Source: Listeria monocytogenes (lineage in GTDB: Bacteria > Bacillota > Bacilli > Lactobacillales > Listeriaceae). From it: a DNA stretch of 64,000 nucleotides. The translations under genes and the position numbers were made by a program. Within the stretch, counting starts at the first letter, position 1. Each line of letters opens with the position of its first letter. The notes beneath the pieces are model-generated. The model was not told where the DNA came from. It did no database searches and saw only the letters and a program-made list of their open reading frames with translations. The DNA is taken from contig NZ_CP054041.1 of NCBI RefSeq assembly GCF_013282665.1, positions 1,126,501-1,190,500 on the forward strand. The letters are read 5' to 3'. Below are positions 44,834-56,518 of this stretch, piece by piece.

Positions 44834-44968
44834 CTACGCAGATAAAACTTTTCTTCCTTTACGACGACGACTTGCTAAAACTCTACGTCCGTTTTTAGTA
44901 CTCATACGCGTACGGAAACCATGCACTTTTTTTCTTTTACGTTTACTTGGTTGATATGTTCTTTTCAT
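44834..44968 (-). CDS. rpmH: 50S ribosomal protein L34
   Basis: A 44-residue, highly basic ribosomal protein, [20 protein letters not shown] followed by [20 protein letters not shown], a perfect L34 pattern. ATG at 44966-44968 with GGGAGG seven to eight bases upstream. First gene of the classic rpmH-rnpA-yidC-jag cluster beside oriC. The promoter is at 45027-45055. Confidence 0.98.
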   Translation of the reverse strand: MKRTYQPSKRKRKKVHGFRTRMSTKNGRRVLASRRRKGRKVLSA

Positions 44969-45026
44969 TAATTACACCTCCCATGAAAGGGTCCAATCGA
45001 ATTTATCTATTAGACAGTCTTAGATA

Positions 45027-45055
45027 TTGTACGTGAACTGGTCATTTTTGTCAAT
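45027..45055 (-). promoter_or_regulatory. rpmH promoter
   Basis: Minus-strand TTGACA (45050-45055), 17-base spacer, TACAAT (45027-45032); leader of about 50 bases. Confidence 0.85.
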
Positions 45056-45135
45056 ACTCTTTAGACGAATTTCTATTTAGACTCCGTTCACTATCATATC
45101 ATATTTTTATAGCGAGAAAAACCATTTTTCGAAAA

Positions 45136-45606
45136 TTATTGTGACAAATAGATATATTTTTCTCTTGTTGTGTCTGGAATAGTAATTTCCCGACCAGAAA
45201 CCTCTACTAAATATTTAGCAAACTCCCCGATTTTCTCAAATTCACCAGGATATTCAAAAATTAGTTTTTCCTTTATTAAATAGTTATCAATATAATGGCT
45301 TGTTTCTGGTTGAAAGGACAAAAGCCCTTCTATAAAACGAATAACTTTAGTGAATTTTGGAATTTCCTGTTCTTCTTCTAAATCGGTAAAGTGAAAAAAC
45401 ATCGTGTAAATATGATTTTTTTTGATATTCACTGAAAAAGCTTCTTTATTTATATTACTTTTTGCAAATACCTTAAAATCATCAATTTCTGCTGGTTCCC
45501 GTTTGTCGTGAATTAATAAGTATCCAAATACGTCGTCAATATTCCCGTTTTGTATAACTCGATAAAATTCTGTATCTCTCGTTTTCAAAAGCCGTTGAAA
45601 TATCAT
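45136..45606 (-). CDS. unknown protein encoded between rpmH and dnaA
   Basis: A 156-residue, acidic-aromatic protein without transmembrane segments. I do not recognise a family. It starts with MIFQRLLKTRDTEFYRV and continues with alternating predicted strands and helices (FAKYLVEVSGREITIPDTTREK near the C-terminus). ATG start with GAGG nine bases upstream supports translation. It sits in the usually gene-free interval between rpmH and dnaA, transcribed away from oriC; its promoter must lie among the DnaA boxes. AT-rich. An accessory gain next to the origin is possible. Confidence 0.7.
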   Translation of the reverse strand: MIFQRLLKTRDTEFYRVIQNGNIDDVFGYLLIHDKREPAEIDDFKVFAKSNINKEAFSVNIKKNHIYTMFFHFTDLEEEQEIPKFTKVIRFIEGLLSFQPETSHYIDNYLIKEKLIFEYPGEFEKIGEFAKYLVEVSGREITIPDTTREKYIYLSQ

Positions 45607-46110
45607 TTTTCACAACCTCATTTTTTTGTCTTTTTCTTATTCTGGTAAATAGTTTAACACATTGTCGCAATGAAATCCTTTTCCAGAAAGTGTGGATAAC
45701 TCATTAATAACGTCATTTTTTTGTGGATAACCTTTTAATCTACTTTAAACTTATACACAATTAGTGGTTAATTACACACAATGGCTTGTGGATAATTAAA
45801 TCTAACAATTTCGTTACAGATTTCTTTACACACAAGTTATACACAAGTTAACTGGCTGTGGACAACCGTTTTTCACATCTGGACAGTTTTGTGGATAGAT
45901 TTTGTAAGTCCTTGCTATCAGAGTGATTTTCTGATATTATAATTCCTGTCGAATAGAAATATAGCTGGGGAAAACTAAAGTTATCCACAATGCATTTTTA
46001 CTTTGTGGATAATTTTTTAACAGTGTTTGGATAACCTTATCCATGGCTTTTTCTATCTGTGGATAACTTTATAGCATCCATTTACATTACATAAAAAAGG
46101 GGGGTTACTA
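45607..46110. other. oriC, left part (incA/B-like DnaA-box region upstream of dnaA)
   Basis: AT-rich region of about 500 bases with eight perfect DnaA boxes (TTATNCACA on either strand) at 45691-45699, 45722-45730, 45751-45759, 45787-45795, 45837-45845, 45981-45989, 46004-46012 and 46058-46066. Near matches lie at 45857-45865, 45890-45898 and 46037-46045. Boxes occur in both orientations. A dnaA promoter -10 (TATAAT, 45938-45943) lies in the middle next to the inverted repeat TATCAGA/TCTGATA, so dnaA is probably autoregulated. Together with the dnaA-dnaN spacer this forms a bipartite origin of the Bacillus type. Confidence 0.93.
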
Positions 46111-47466
46111 GTGCAATCAATTGAAGACATCTGGCAGGAAACACTGCAAATCGTTAAAAAAAATATGAGTAAACCTAGTTACGATACATGGATGAAATCA
46201 ACAACCGCTCATTCACTTGAAGGTAATACGTTTATTATTTCAGCGCCCAATAATTTTGTTCGCGATTGGTTAGAGAAAAGCTATACGCAATTTATCGCTA
46301 ACATTTTGCAAGAAATAACTGGTCGCTTATTTGATGTCCGCTTTATTGATGGCGAACAGGAAGAAAACTTTGAATACACTGTGATTAAACCAAATCCAGC
46401 GTTAGATGAAGATGGCATTGAAATTGGAAAACATATGCTTAATCCGCGTTATGTTTTTGATACGTTTGTCATTGGTTCTGGGAATAGATTCGCCCACGCA
46501 GCATCACTTGCAGTAGCCGAAGCACCAGCGAAAGCATATAATCCACTCTTCATTTATGGAGGAGTTGGCCTCGGTAAAACACATTTAATGCACGCAGTTG
46601 GCCACTATGTTCAACAGCATAAAGATAATGCGAAAGTAATGTACCTTTCCAGCGAAAAATTCACCAATGAGTTTATTAGCTCTATTCGTGATAATAAAAC
46701 CGAAGAATTCCGTACAAAATACCGAAATGTGGATGTCTTACTTATTGATGATATTCAATTTTTAGCCGGTAAAGAAGGAACACAAGAGGAATTTTTCCAT
46801 ACATTTAACACACTTTATGATGAACAAAAGCAAATTATTATTTCTAGTGACCGACCGCCAAAAGAAATTCCAACCCTGGAAGATCGACTTAGATCCCGCT
46901 TTGAATGGGGCTTAATTACCGATATTACGCCACCAGACTTAGAAACACGGATCGCCATTTTACGTAAAAAAGCAAAAGCAGACGGATTAGATATTCCAAA
47001 TGAAGTCATGCTTTATATCGCAAACCAAATTGATTCGAATATTCGCGAGCTAGAAGGCGCACTTATCCGAGTAGTTGCTTATTCTTCCCTCGTTAATAAA
47101 GATATAACAGCTGGTCTTGCGGCAGAAGCACTAAAAGATATTATCCCCTCTTCTAAATCACAAGTTATTACAATTAGTGGTATTCAAGAAGCAGTCGGTG
47201 AATATTTCCACGTTCGTTTAGAAGATTTTAAAGCTAAAAAACGGACGAAAAGTATTGCATTCCCGCGCCAAATCGCCATGTATCTTTCAAGAGAGCTTAC
47301 AGATGCTTCATTACCAAAAATCGGTGATGAATTTGGTGGACGAGATCATACAACCGTCATCCATGCACATGAAAAAATATCGCAACTACTAAAAACCGAT
47401 CAAGTGTTGAAAAATGACCTTGCCGAAATTGAAAAAAATTTAAGAAAAGCACAAAATATGTTTTAA
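46111..47466 (+). CDS. dnaA: chromosomal replication initiator DnaA
   Basis: AAA+ ATPase that binds DnaA boxes and opens oriC. 451 residues. Domain I (about 1-80; [23 protein letters not shown]), short linker, AAA+ domain with Walker [10 protein letters not shown] (about 150-158) and Walker [10 protein letters not shown], and domain IV with the signature [12 protein letters not shown] (about 410-421). Start is GTG (46111-46113) with AAGGGGGG six bases upstream. Flanked on both sides by DnaA boxes. Confidence 0.99.
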   Translation: MQSIEDIWQETLQIVKKNMSKPSYDTWMKSTTAHSLEGNTFIISAPNNFVRDWLEKSYTQFIANILQEITGRLFDVRFIDGEQEENFEYTVIKPNPALDEDGIEIGKHMLNPRYVFDTFVIGSGNRFAHAASLAVAEAPAKAYNPLFIYGGVGLGKTHLMHAVGHYVQQHKDNAKVMYLSSEKFTNEFISSIRDNKTEEFRTKYRNVDVLLIDDIQFLAGKEGTQEEFFHTFNTLYDEQKQIIISSDRPPKEIPTLEDRLRSRFEWGLITDITPPDLETRIAILRKKAKADGLDIPNEVMLYIANQIDSNIRELEGALIRVVAYSSLVNKDITAGLAAEALKDIIPSSKSQVITISGIQEAVGEYFHVRLEDFKAKKRTKSIAFPRQIAMYLSRELTDASLPKIGDEFGGRDHTTVIHAHEKISQLLKTDQVLKNDLAEIEKNLRKAQNMF

Positions 47467-47659
47467 TAGACCTGTGTACAATGTGGATAACTGAAACATA
47501 CTTACCCACAAGTTATCAACATGTGGAAAACTTTATATCGCATGGCTTGTAACCTACTTATCCACAAATCCACAGCGCCTATTACTATTACTACGATTTT
47601 TTATTAATTAATTAAAGGTTTTTGAAGTTTTACAAAATATAAAAAAATGGGGGATACTC
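47467..47659. other. oriC, right part with DnaA-trios and unwinding region (dnaA-dnaN spacer)
   Basis: Perfect DnaA boxes at 47482-47490 and 47558-47566, with near matches at 47473-47481, 47502-47510, 47513-47521 and 47522-47530. After the last box comes a short GC-rich step (AGCGC), then CTATTACTATTACTA (47579-47593). Its complement reads 3'-GAT-AAT-GAT-AAT-GAT, a run of five DnaA-trios. An AT-rich stretch follows (about 47595-47646). This is the order described for the B. subtilis basal unwinding system. Confidence 0.85.
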
Positions 47660-48805
47660 ATGAAATTTGTTATTGAGCGTGATCGTCTTGTCCAAGCAGT
47701 CAATGAAGTTACTCGTGCCATCTCTGCAAGAACAACGATTCCAATATTAACGGGGATAAAAATAGTCGTAAATGATGAAGGTGTAACATTAACTGGTAGT
47801 GATTCTGATATTTCCATCGAAGCATTTATTCCATTAATTGAAAATGATGAAGTAATTGTAGAAGTAGAAAGTTTTGGGGGAATTGTACTTCAATCCAAAT
47901 ACTTTGGCGATATTGTTCGTCGTTTACCAGAAGAAAATGTAGAAATTGAAGTAACTTCTAATTACCAAACCAACATTAGTTCTGGCCAAGCATCCTTTAC
48001 ACTAAACGGCTTAGATCCAATGGAATATCCTAAGTTACCTGAAGTAACAGACGGAAAAACAATTAAAATTCCAATTAATGTACTTAAAAATATCGTTAGA
48101 CAAACTGTTTTTGCAGTTTCTGCGATTGAAGTTCGCCCAGTACTTACTGGTGTAAATTGGATTATTAAAGAAAATAAACTAAGCGCAGTTGCAACAGATA
48201 GTCATCGTCTAGCTTTACGTGAAATTCCACTTGAAACAGACATCGATGAAGAATATAACATTGTTATTCCTGGGAAAAGTTTATCTGAACTAAATAAAAT
48301 TTTAGATGATGCAAGTGAATCAATCGAAATGACCCTTGCAAATAATCAAATTCTTTTTAAATTAAAAGACTTATTATTCTACTCTCGTTTACTTGAAGGT
48401 AGTTATCCAGATACGTCTCGTTTAATTCCAACAGATACTAAATCAGAATTAGTCATTAATTCCAAAGCATTTTTACAAGCAATTGACCGTGCATCCCTAC
48501 TTGCTCGCGAAAATCGTAATAACGTTATTAAATTAATGACACTTGAAAATGGACAAGTTGAAGTATCTTCCAATTCTCCGGAAGTTGGGAATGTTTCTGA
48601 AAATGTCTTTAGTCAAAGCTTTACTGGCGAAGAGATTAAAATATCTTTTAACGGTAAATACATGATGGATGCCCTGCGTGCTTTTGAAGGTGATGATATT
48701 CAAATTTCCTTCTCCGGTACAATGAGACCATTCGTACTTCGACCAAAAGATGCAGCTAATCCAAATGAAATTTTACAATTAATCACGCCGGTTAGAACTT
48801 ACTAA
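47660..48805 (+). CDS. dnaN: DNA polymerase III beta sliding clamp
   Basis: Ring-forming processivity clamp of the replicative polymerase. 381 residues, three repeated clamp domains of about 125 residues each. N-terminus KFVIERDRLVQAVNEVTRAIS and C-terminal FVLRPKDAANPNEILQLITPVRTY are typical. ATG start with a GGGGG ribosome binding site. It follows dnaA with the right half of oriC in between and is ended by a clear terminator. Confidence 0.98.
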   Translation: MKFVIERDRLVQAVNEVTRAISARTTIPILTGIKIVVNDEGVTLTGSDSDISIEAFIPLIENDEVIVEVESFGGIVLQSKYFGDIVRRLPEENVEIEVTSNYQTNISSGQASFTLNGLDPMEYPKLPEVTDGKTIKIPINVLKNIVRQTVFAVSAIEVRPVLTGVNWIIKENKLSAVATDSHRLALREIPLETDIDEEYNIVIPGKSLSELNKILDDASESIEMTLANNQILFKLKDLLFYSRLLEGSYPDTSRLIPTDTKSELVINSKAFLQAIDRASLLARENRNNVIKLMTLENGQVEVSSNSPEVGNVSENVFSQSFTGEEIKISFNGKYMMDALRAFEGDDIQISFSGTMRPFVLRPKDAANPNEILQLITPVRTY

Positions 48806-48820
48806 TCTCGCAAAAAGCAC

Positions 48821-48853
48821 ATCCGTCTTGGTTTCAAGGCGGATTCTTTTTTT
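48821..48853 (+). terminator. terminator after dnaN
   Basis: Arms ATCCGTCTTG (48821-48830) and CAAGGCGGAT (with one G-U pair, 48835-48844) followed by a T run. Confidence 0.88.
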
Positions 48854-48912
48854 GTTATAGTACAGTTTTTGGAGACAAATGTATATTTATGCAAATGGAG
48901 GTAATTCTTAGC

Positions 48913-50256
48913 ATGATGAAAGATATGACAACCGGTAATCCGACAAAATTAATTTTTTTATTCGCGATGCCAATGTTGATTGGAAACTTATTTCAGCAAT
49001 TTTATACGATGATTGATGCGGTGATTGTTGGTAAATTTGTTAGTGTTGATGCACTAGCTGCAGTTGGAGCAACAAACTCAGTCAATTTTTTTATGATTTC
49101 TTTGATTATTGGACTTATGAGCGGTATTTCTGTCGTAGTAGCGCAGTATTTTGGTTTTAAAGATTATGATCGTTTGAAAGATGTTATTGCTACGGCAACT
49201 TATGCGGTAGTTTTTTCGGCGATTATTTTAACTGTTGCGGGCGTTTTGCTTGCGAAGCCACTTCTTATTTTATTGCGCACACCAGCAAATATTTTGGATG
49301 ATTCGACCATCTTTTTAACCACCCTATTTATTGGGATTTTACCGATGAGTTTATATAACGGGATGGCAGCAATACTTCGAGCACTTGGGAATTCGATAAC
49401 ACCGCTGATTTTTTTGATTTTATCCTCTTTAATGAATATTGCATTAGATTTTTTATTGGTTGTTTATATGGATATGGGCGTTCGTGGGGCTGCTACTGCG
49501 ACGGTTCTTTCTCAGACAGCAGCAGCGATTGCCGTTATTTACTATGCTTATCGCCACGTGCCGTTTATGCGGATAGAGCGCGCAAAATTCAAGCTCTCTA
49601 CCCCACTACTTAAAGAAATGGTGCGCATTGGACTTCCATCTGGATTACAAGGTTCGTTCATTTCTATTGGAAACATGGCTCTTCAAAGTTTAATAAATGG
49701 CTTTGGTTCATCAGTCGTTGCGGCTTATACAGCAGCGAGTCGAATTGATTCACTTACATATCAACCGGGAATTGCTTTTGGAGCAGCATCCTCCATGTTT
49801 GCCGGTCAAAATATTGGTGCTGGAAAAATTGATCGTGTTCGCGAAGGTTTTTGGTCGGGAATAAAAGTAGTTACAGCTATCAGTATTGGTATCACGATTT
49901 TAGTTCAACTTTTCGCTCGGCAATTTTTATTATTATTTGTAGATTCAAGTGAAACAGAAGTTATTAATATTGGTGTGAGTTACCTACTGATAGTGTCGTT
50001 ATTTTATGTGGTTGTAGGGATTCTATTTGTTGTGCGGGAAACGTTACGTGGTACTGGAGATGCGATGGTACCTTTAGCAATGGGAATATTCGAGTTAGTT
50101 TCTAGGCTTGCTATTGGATTTGTTTTATCGCTTTATATTGGTTATGTTGGGCTATGGTGGGCGACCCCAGTTGCTTGGATTACAGCGACGATGCTCGGTG
50201 TTTGGCGATATAAATCAGGAACTTGGCAAAAAAAAGCAGTTATTCGGCGAAAATAA
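48913..50256 (+). CDS. MATE-family efflux transporter
   Basis: A 447-residue membrane protein with twelve helices of the MATE (multidrug and toxin extrusion) fold. Typical: PMLIGNLFQQFYTMIDAVIVGKFV at the start and GIRGAATATVLSQ-like motif (here GVRGAATATVLSQTAAA) in the middle. I choose the ATG at 48913-48915, 11 bases after GGAGG; the frame opens 8 codons earlier, upstream of the ribosome binding site. In Listeria this gene sits between dnaN and yaaA, a place where Bacillus has none. Substrate unknown. Confidence 0.92.
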   Translation: MMKDMTTGNPTKLIFLFAMPMLIGNLFQQFYTMIDAVIVGKFVSVDALAAVGATNSVNFFMISLIIGLMSGISVVVAQYFGFKDYDRLKDVIATATYAVVFSAIILTVAGVLLAKPLLILLRTPANILDDSTIFLTTLFIGILPMSLYNGMAAILRALGNSITPLIFLILSSLMNIALDFLLVVYMDMGVRGAATATVLSQTAAAIAVIYYAYRHVPFMRIERAKFKLSTPLLKEMVRIGLPSGLQGSFISIGNMALQSLINGFGSSVVAAYTAASRIDSLTYQPGIAFGAASSMFAGQNIGAGKIDRVREGFWSGIKVVTAISIGITILVQLFARQFLLLFVDSSETEVINIGVSYLLIVSLFYVVVGILFVVRETLRGTGDAMVPLAMGIFELVSRLAIGFVLSLYIGYVGLWWATPVAWITATMLGVWRYKSGTWQKKAVIRRK

Positions 50257-50435
50257 CCATTTTAATAAAAAAACGCCACAGAAGCTCATATTTTCTTTTT
50301 TTTAATAAATAATATCCCCCCATTAGTTTTGCTAAAAAAAGCTGAAAAACGAATATATGAAAATATTCTTTGTATTATTGGCAAAACTTTAGTAAAATAG
50401 AAGGTAGTGATAAAAAAAGATTGGGCGTGAAATTT

Positions 50436-50657
50436 TTGGCTGAAACTGTAAAGATAAATAGCGAGTTCGTAACGCTTGGTCAACTTTTACAAATGATTGA
50501 TGTAGTTTCAACTGGTGGAATGGCGAAAGCGTACCTTAGTGAAAATACGATTTACATCAACGGAGAGCAAGACAACCGCCGGGGGAAAAAGCTTCGTAAT
50601 GGCGATGTTATCTTAGTTCCCGGTGTTGGAAAAGTGAAAATTGAGCAAGGGAAATAG
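50436..50657 (+). CDS. yaaA: S4-domain protein YaaA
   Basis: A 73-residue RNA-binding S4-domain protein found between dnaN and recF across Firmicutes. The core VTLGQLLQMIDVVSTGGMAK followed by INGEQDNRRGKKLRNGDVI is an S4 motif. I propose the TTG at 50436-50438, which gives an N-terminus (MAETVKINSEF) aligning with B. subtilis YaaA (MANPISIDTEM, from memory); a GTG at 50427 is the alternative. The ribosome binding site is weak (GGGCG). It probably acts in ribosome biogenesis; role not firmly known. Followed by recF three bases later. Confidence 0.88.
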   Translation: MAETVKINSEFVTLGQLLQMIDVVSTGGMAKAYLSENTIYINGEQDNRRGKKLRNGDVILVPGVGKVKIEQGK

Positions 50658-50660
50658 CAG

Positions 50661-51773
50661 ATGCATTTAGAAAGTATTGTTTTAAGGAATTTCCGGAACT
50701 ACGAAAACTTAGAACTAGAATTTTCCCCATCTGTTAATGTTTTTCTTGGTGAGAATGCACAAGGTAAAACCAACCTTTTAGAAGCCGTATTGATGCTTGC
50801 ACTTGCAAAGTCACATCGGACAACGAATGATAAAGATTTTATTATGTGGGAAAAAGAAGAAGCCAAGATGGAAGGTCGAATAGCGAAGCACGGGCAATCG
50901 GTGCCTTTAGAGCTTGCTATCACCCAAAAAGGCAAGCGAGCTAAAGTAAATCATTTGGAACAAAAGAAACTTAGCCAATATGTCGGTAATTTGAATGTGG
51001 TTATTTTTGCCCCAGAGGATTTATCGCTTGTGAAAGGTGCTCCAGGAATTAGACGTCGGTTTTTGAATATGGAAATTGGGCAAATGCAGCCGATTTATTT
51101 GCACAATCTAAGTGAGTATCAACGAATATTGCAACAGCGAAATCAATATTTGAAGATGTTACAAATGAAACGCAAAGTAGATCCAATATTGCTTGATATT
51201 TTGACAGAGCAGTTCGCAGATGTCGCTATTAATTTGACGAAAAGACGAGCTGATTTTATTCAAAAATTAGAGGCATATGCAGCTCCAATTCATCACCAAA
51301 TTTCCCGAGGGCTTGAGACGCTAAAAATCGAGTATAAAGCTTCCGTCACACTAAATGGGGATAACCCTGACGTGTGGAAAGCGGATTTACTTCAAAAAAT
51401 GGAATCAATCAAACAAAGAGAAATCGACCGTGGTGTCACGCTTATTGGACCACATCGGGATGATTCTCTGTTTTATATTAATGGGCAAAATGTGCAAGAT
51501 TTTGGTTCGCAAGGCCAGCAACGGACAACGGCACTTTCTATAAAATTAGCAGAAATTGACCTAATCCATGAAGAAACTGGGGAATATCCGGTTCTTCTTC
51601 TCGATGATGTGCTTAGTGAACTCGACGATTACCGTCAATCGCATTTGCTCGGAGCTATTGAAGGAAAAGTACAAACCTTTGTAACAACAACAAGTACGAG
51701 CGGGATCGACCATGAAACGCTCAAACAAGCAACAACTTTCTATGTAGAAAAAGGTACAGTAAAAAAATCCTAA
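50661..51773 (+). CDS. recF: DNA replication and repair protein RecF
   Basis: SMC-like ATPase that helps load RecA at single-strand gaps. 370 residues. Walker [15 protein letters not shown] (about 30-43), the ABC-type signature region [17 protein letters not shown] (about 277-293) and Walker [12 protein letters not shown] (about 309-319). ATG start with AAGGGA upstream. Part of the yaaA-recF-gyrB run. Confidence 0.98.
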   Translation: MHLESIVLRNFRNYENLELEFSPSVNVFLGENAQGKTNLLEAVLMLALAKSHRTTNDKDFIMWEKEEAKMEGRIAKHGQSVPLELAITQKGKRAKVNHLEQKKLSQYVGNLNVVIFAPEDLSLVKGAPGIRRRFLNMEIGQMQPIYLHNLSEYQRILQQRNQYLKMLQMKRKVDPILLDILTEQFADVAINLTKRRADFIQKLEAYAAPIHHQISRGLETLKIEYKASVTLNGDNPDVWKADLLQKMESIKQREIDRGVTLIGPHRDDSLFYINGQNVQDFGSQGQQRTTALSIKLAEIDLIHEETGEYPVLLLDDVLSELDDYRQSHLLGAIEGKVQTFVTTTSTSGIDHETLKQATTFYVEKGTVKKS

Positions 51774-51818
51774 TCTAGGTTAATATAATTTGATGAAAAA
51801 GAAAGTGCGGTGGAATAA

Positions 51819-53762
<1,944 letters not shown>

Positions 53763-53767
53763 TAAAT

Positions 53768-53781
53768 ATTTCCCGGGTAAT
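53768..53781. other. Noc-binding-type site (NBS), 13/14 match
   Basis: ATTTCCCGGGTAAT in the gyrB-gyrA spacer, five bases after the gyrB stop codon. Confidence 0.7.
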
Positions 53782-53856
53782 AATTGGGTTATTAATTGTT
53801 TTTAAAAGGTTTGAACTAGATTCAGCCTTACTTTTGAAAGGGAGGTTTCTCTAACA

Positions 53857-56385
53857 ATGGCAGAAACACCAAATCAACGAATAACAGAGATAAACTTAAA
53901 TAAAGAAATGCGGACATCATTCCTAGACTATGCGATGAGTGTAATTGTTGCCCGTGCCCTACCAGACGTTCGTGACGGATTAAAACCAGTTCACCGTCGT
54001 ATTCTATATGCGATGAATGACTTAGGTATGACTTCTGATAAAGCCTATAAAAAATCGGCTCGTATCGTTGGTGAAGTAATCGGTAAGTATCACCCTCACG
54101 GCGATACAGCGGTTTATTTTACAATGGTTCGTATGGCGCAAGATTTTAGTTACCGTAATATGCTAGTTGATGGACATGGTAACTTTGGTTCGGTCGATGG
54201 CGATATGGCGGCAGCGATGCGTTATACAGAAGCACGTATGTCAAAAATTTCGATGGAACTACTTCGCGATATTAACAAAGATACAATTGATTACGCTGAT
54301 AACTATGATGGTTCTGAACGTGAGCCAGTTATTTTACCAGCGCGTTTCCCTAACTTACTAGTCAATGGTTCGTCAGGTATCGCAGTTGGTATGGCAACAA
54401 ATATTCCTACTCACCATCTTGGTGAAGTTATTGATGGCGTTTTGGCGCTTAGTCATAATCCGGAAATTACTATTCGTGATTTAATGGAATATATTCCAGG
54501 ACCTGACTTCCCTACTGCTGGGATGATTATGGGACGTAGCGGAATCCGCCGTGCTTACGAAAGTGGCCGTGGTTCAATTACTGTTCGTGGTCGCGTGGAC
54601 ATTGAAGAAAAGAAAAATGGTAAAGAAACAATCGTTATCACTGAAATTCCTTACCAAGTAAATAAAGCGCGCTTAGTAGAGCGTATTGCCGAACTAGCTC
54701 GGGAGAAAAAAATCGACGGTATTACTTCCCTGAATGATGAGTCTGACCGTTCTGGAATGCGCATTGTTATTGAGGTTCGTCGTGATATTAGTGCTAGTGT
54801 TATCGTGAATAATTTATTCAAAATGACAGCACTTCAAACTACTTTTGGTATTAATATGCTGGCACTTGTCGACAATCATCCAAAAGTACTTAATTTAAAA
54901 GAAATTCTTTATCATTATTTAGAGCATCAAAAAGTAGTTATTCGTCGCCGTACGGAATTTGAGCTTCGTAAAGCAGAAGCACGCGCTCATATTTTAGAAG
55001 GTTTACGAATTGCGCTAGATAATATTGACGCGATTATTAAATTAATTCGTGGATCAAAAACTTCCGATGTTGCCAAAGAAGGCTTGATGACTCAATTCAA
55101 CCTTTCGGACAAACAAGCGCAAGCCATTTTAGACATGCGTTTGCAACGTTTAACAGGTTTAGAACGCGAAAAAATTGAAGAAGAATACCAAAACTTAGTG
55201 GCATTAATTAATGATTTAAAAGCCATTTTAGCTGATGATGAGCGTATTCTTGAAATTATTCGTGAAGAATTAGAAGAAATCAAAGTTAAATATGCGGATA
55301 AACGTCGTACAGAAATCTTGGCAGGTGATTTAGTAAGCCTAGAAGATGAAGATTTAATCCCTGAAGAAGAAGTGGCAATTACGCTAACTAAACGTGGCTA
55401 TATCAAACGTCTACCACTTTCAACTTATCGTAGCCAACGTCGTGGTGGTCGTGGTATCCAAGGTATGTCTACTCATGAAGATGATTTCGTAGAGCACCTT
55501 GTTGCAACGAGCACGCATGATACGTTACTATTCTTCACTAACACAGGGAAAGTTTACCGTTCGAAAGGTTATGAAGTGCCTGAATATGGTCGTACCGCCA
55601 AAGGTATCCCAATCATCAACTTACTTGGAATTGAAAGCCAAGAACAAGTGAATGCTGTGATAAATCTATCCGAATTCACTGATGATAGCTACCTATTCTT
55701 CACAACTAAACACGGTGTCGTGAAGCGTACAACCCTTTCTCAATTTGCGAAAATTCGTCAAAGTGGTCTTCGTGCAGTTGAACTTCGCGAAAACGATGAA
55801 TTAATCTCTGTTCAAATGACAGATGGTAGTAAAAACATGATTATCGCAACGAAACATGGACAATCTATCTACTTCCCGGAAGAAAATATTCGCGTAATGG
55901 GCCGTACAGCTGCTGGTGTTCGTGGTATTAGACTTCGTGAAGACGATGAAGTTATCGGTATGGAAGTCCTTGAGGATGATGAAAAAGTTCTCGTTGTAAC
56001 GGAAAAAGGATATGGTAAACAAACACCGGCTTCCCAGTACCCGCTTCGTAATCGCGGTGGTATGGGTGTTAAAACCGTTACAATCACAGAGAAAAATGGT
56101 AACTTAGTCGCAATGAAAACAGTGACTGGTGAAGAAGACTTAATGCTAATGACTGTGAGTGGCGTATTGATTCGTTTTGAAATCGAAACTGTTTCGCAAA
56201 CAGGTCGTAGCGCAATGGGTGTTAAACTAATTCGTCTTGATGAAGATGAAAAAGTAGCCACTGTTGCAAAAGTACCAAAAGAAGAAGATGAAGTTGAGCT
56301 AGAGGAAGAAATCGACGAAACATTAATCACACAAGTTCCTGATGAAAGTTTTGAAGATGCTCCTGGAAGCGATATAGAAGAATAA
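53857..56385 (+). CDS. gyrA: DNA gyrase subunit A
   Basis: DNA-cleaving subunit of gyrase. 842 residues. The N-terminal breakage-reunion domain includes the quinolone-resistance region ([17 protein letters not shown], about 79-95) and the catalytic tyrosine in [11 protein letters not shown] (about 123). In the quinolone region the residues at the E. coli Ser83/Asp87 positions are Thr and Phe-Thr-context typical of Listeria wild type; no resistance call is made. The C-terminal beta-pinwheel has the GyrA box QRRGGRG (about 527-533). An acidic tail ends the protein. ATG with GGGAGG upstream. Confidence 0.99.
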   Translation: MAETPNQRITEINLNKEMRTSFLDYAMSVIVARALPDVRDGLKPVHRRILYAMNDLGMTSDKAYKKSARIVGEVIGKYHPHGDTAVYFTMVRMAQDFSYRNMLVDGHGNFGSVDGDMAAAMRYTEARMSKISMELLRDINKDTIDYADNYDGSEREPVILPARFPNLLVNGSSGIAVGMATNIPTHHLGEVIDGVLALSHNPEITIRDLMEYIPGPDFPTAGMIMGRSGIRRAYESGRGSITVRGRVDIEEKKNGKETIVITEIPYQVNKARLVERIAELAREKKIDGITSLNDESDRSGMRIVIEVRRDISASVIVNNLFKMTALQTTFGINMLALVDNHPKVLNLKEILYHYLEHQKVVIRRRTEFELRKAEARAHILEGLRIALDNIDAIIKLIRGSKTSDVAKEGLMTQFNLSDKQAQAILDMRLQRLTGLEREKIEEEYQNLVALINDLKAILADDERILEIIREELEEIKVKYADKRRTEILAGDLVSLEDEDLIPEEEVAITLTKRGYIKRLPLSTYRSQRRGGRGIQGMSTHEDDFVEHLVATSTHDTLLFFTNTGKVYRSKGYEVPEYGRTAKGIPIINLLGIESQEQVNAVINLSEFTDDSYLFFTTKHGVVKRTTLSQFAKIRQSGLRAVELRENDELISVQMTDGSKNMIIATKHGQSIYFPEENIRVMGRTAAGVRGIRLREDDEVIGMEVLEDDEKVLVVTEKGYGKQTPASQYPLRNRGGMGVKTVTITEKNGNLVAMKTVTGEEDLMLMTVSGVLIRFEIETVSQTGRSAMGVKLIRLDEDEKVATVAKVPKEEDEVELEEEIDETLITQVPDESFEDAPGSDIEE

Positions 56386-56389
56386 AGCC

Positions 56390-56441
56390 AAGCTGGAAAT
56401 GACTCTAATTTGCGAATTAGAACGATTTTCCAGCTTTTTTT
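56390..56441 (+). terminator. terminator after gyrA
   Basis: Outer arms AAGCTGGAAA (56390-56399) and TTTTCCAGCTT (56426-56436) with a nested TCTAATT/AATTAGA stem, followed by a T run. Confidence 0.92.
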
Positions 56442-56518
56442 CAGTATAAAAAGCGCTTTTTGGCTACATTTTATGTATAATATCCTTAATACGTCTAAAA
56501 AAGAGAAGAGTTGAAGAA

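Noticed and set aside
55869..56330. 153-codon frame antisense to gyrA
   Set aside because: Serine-rich translation produced by the complement of Asp/Glu codons; not a gene.
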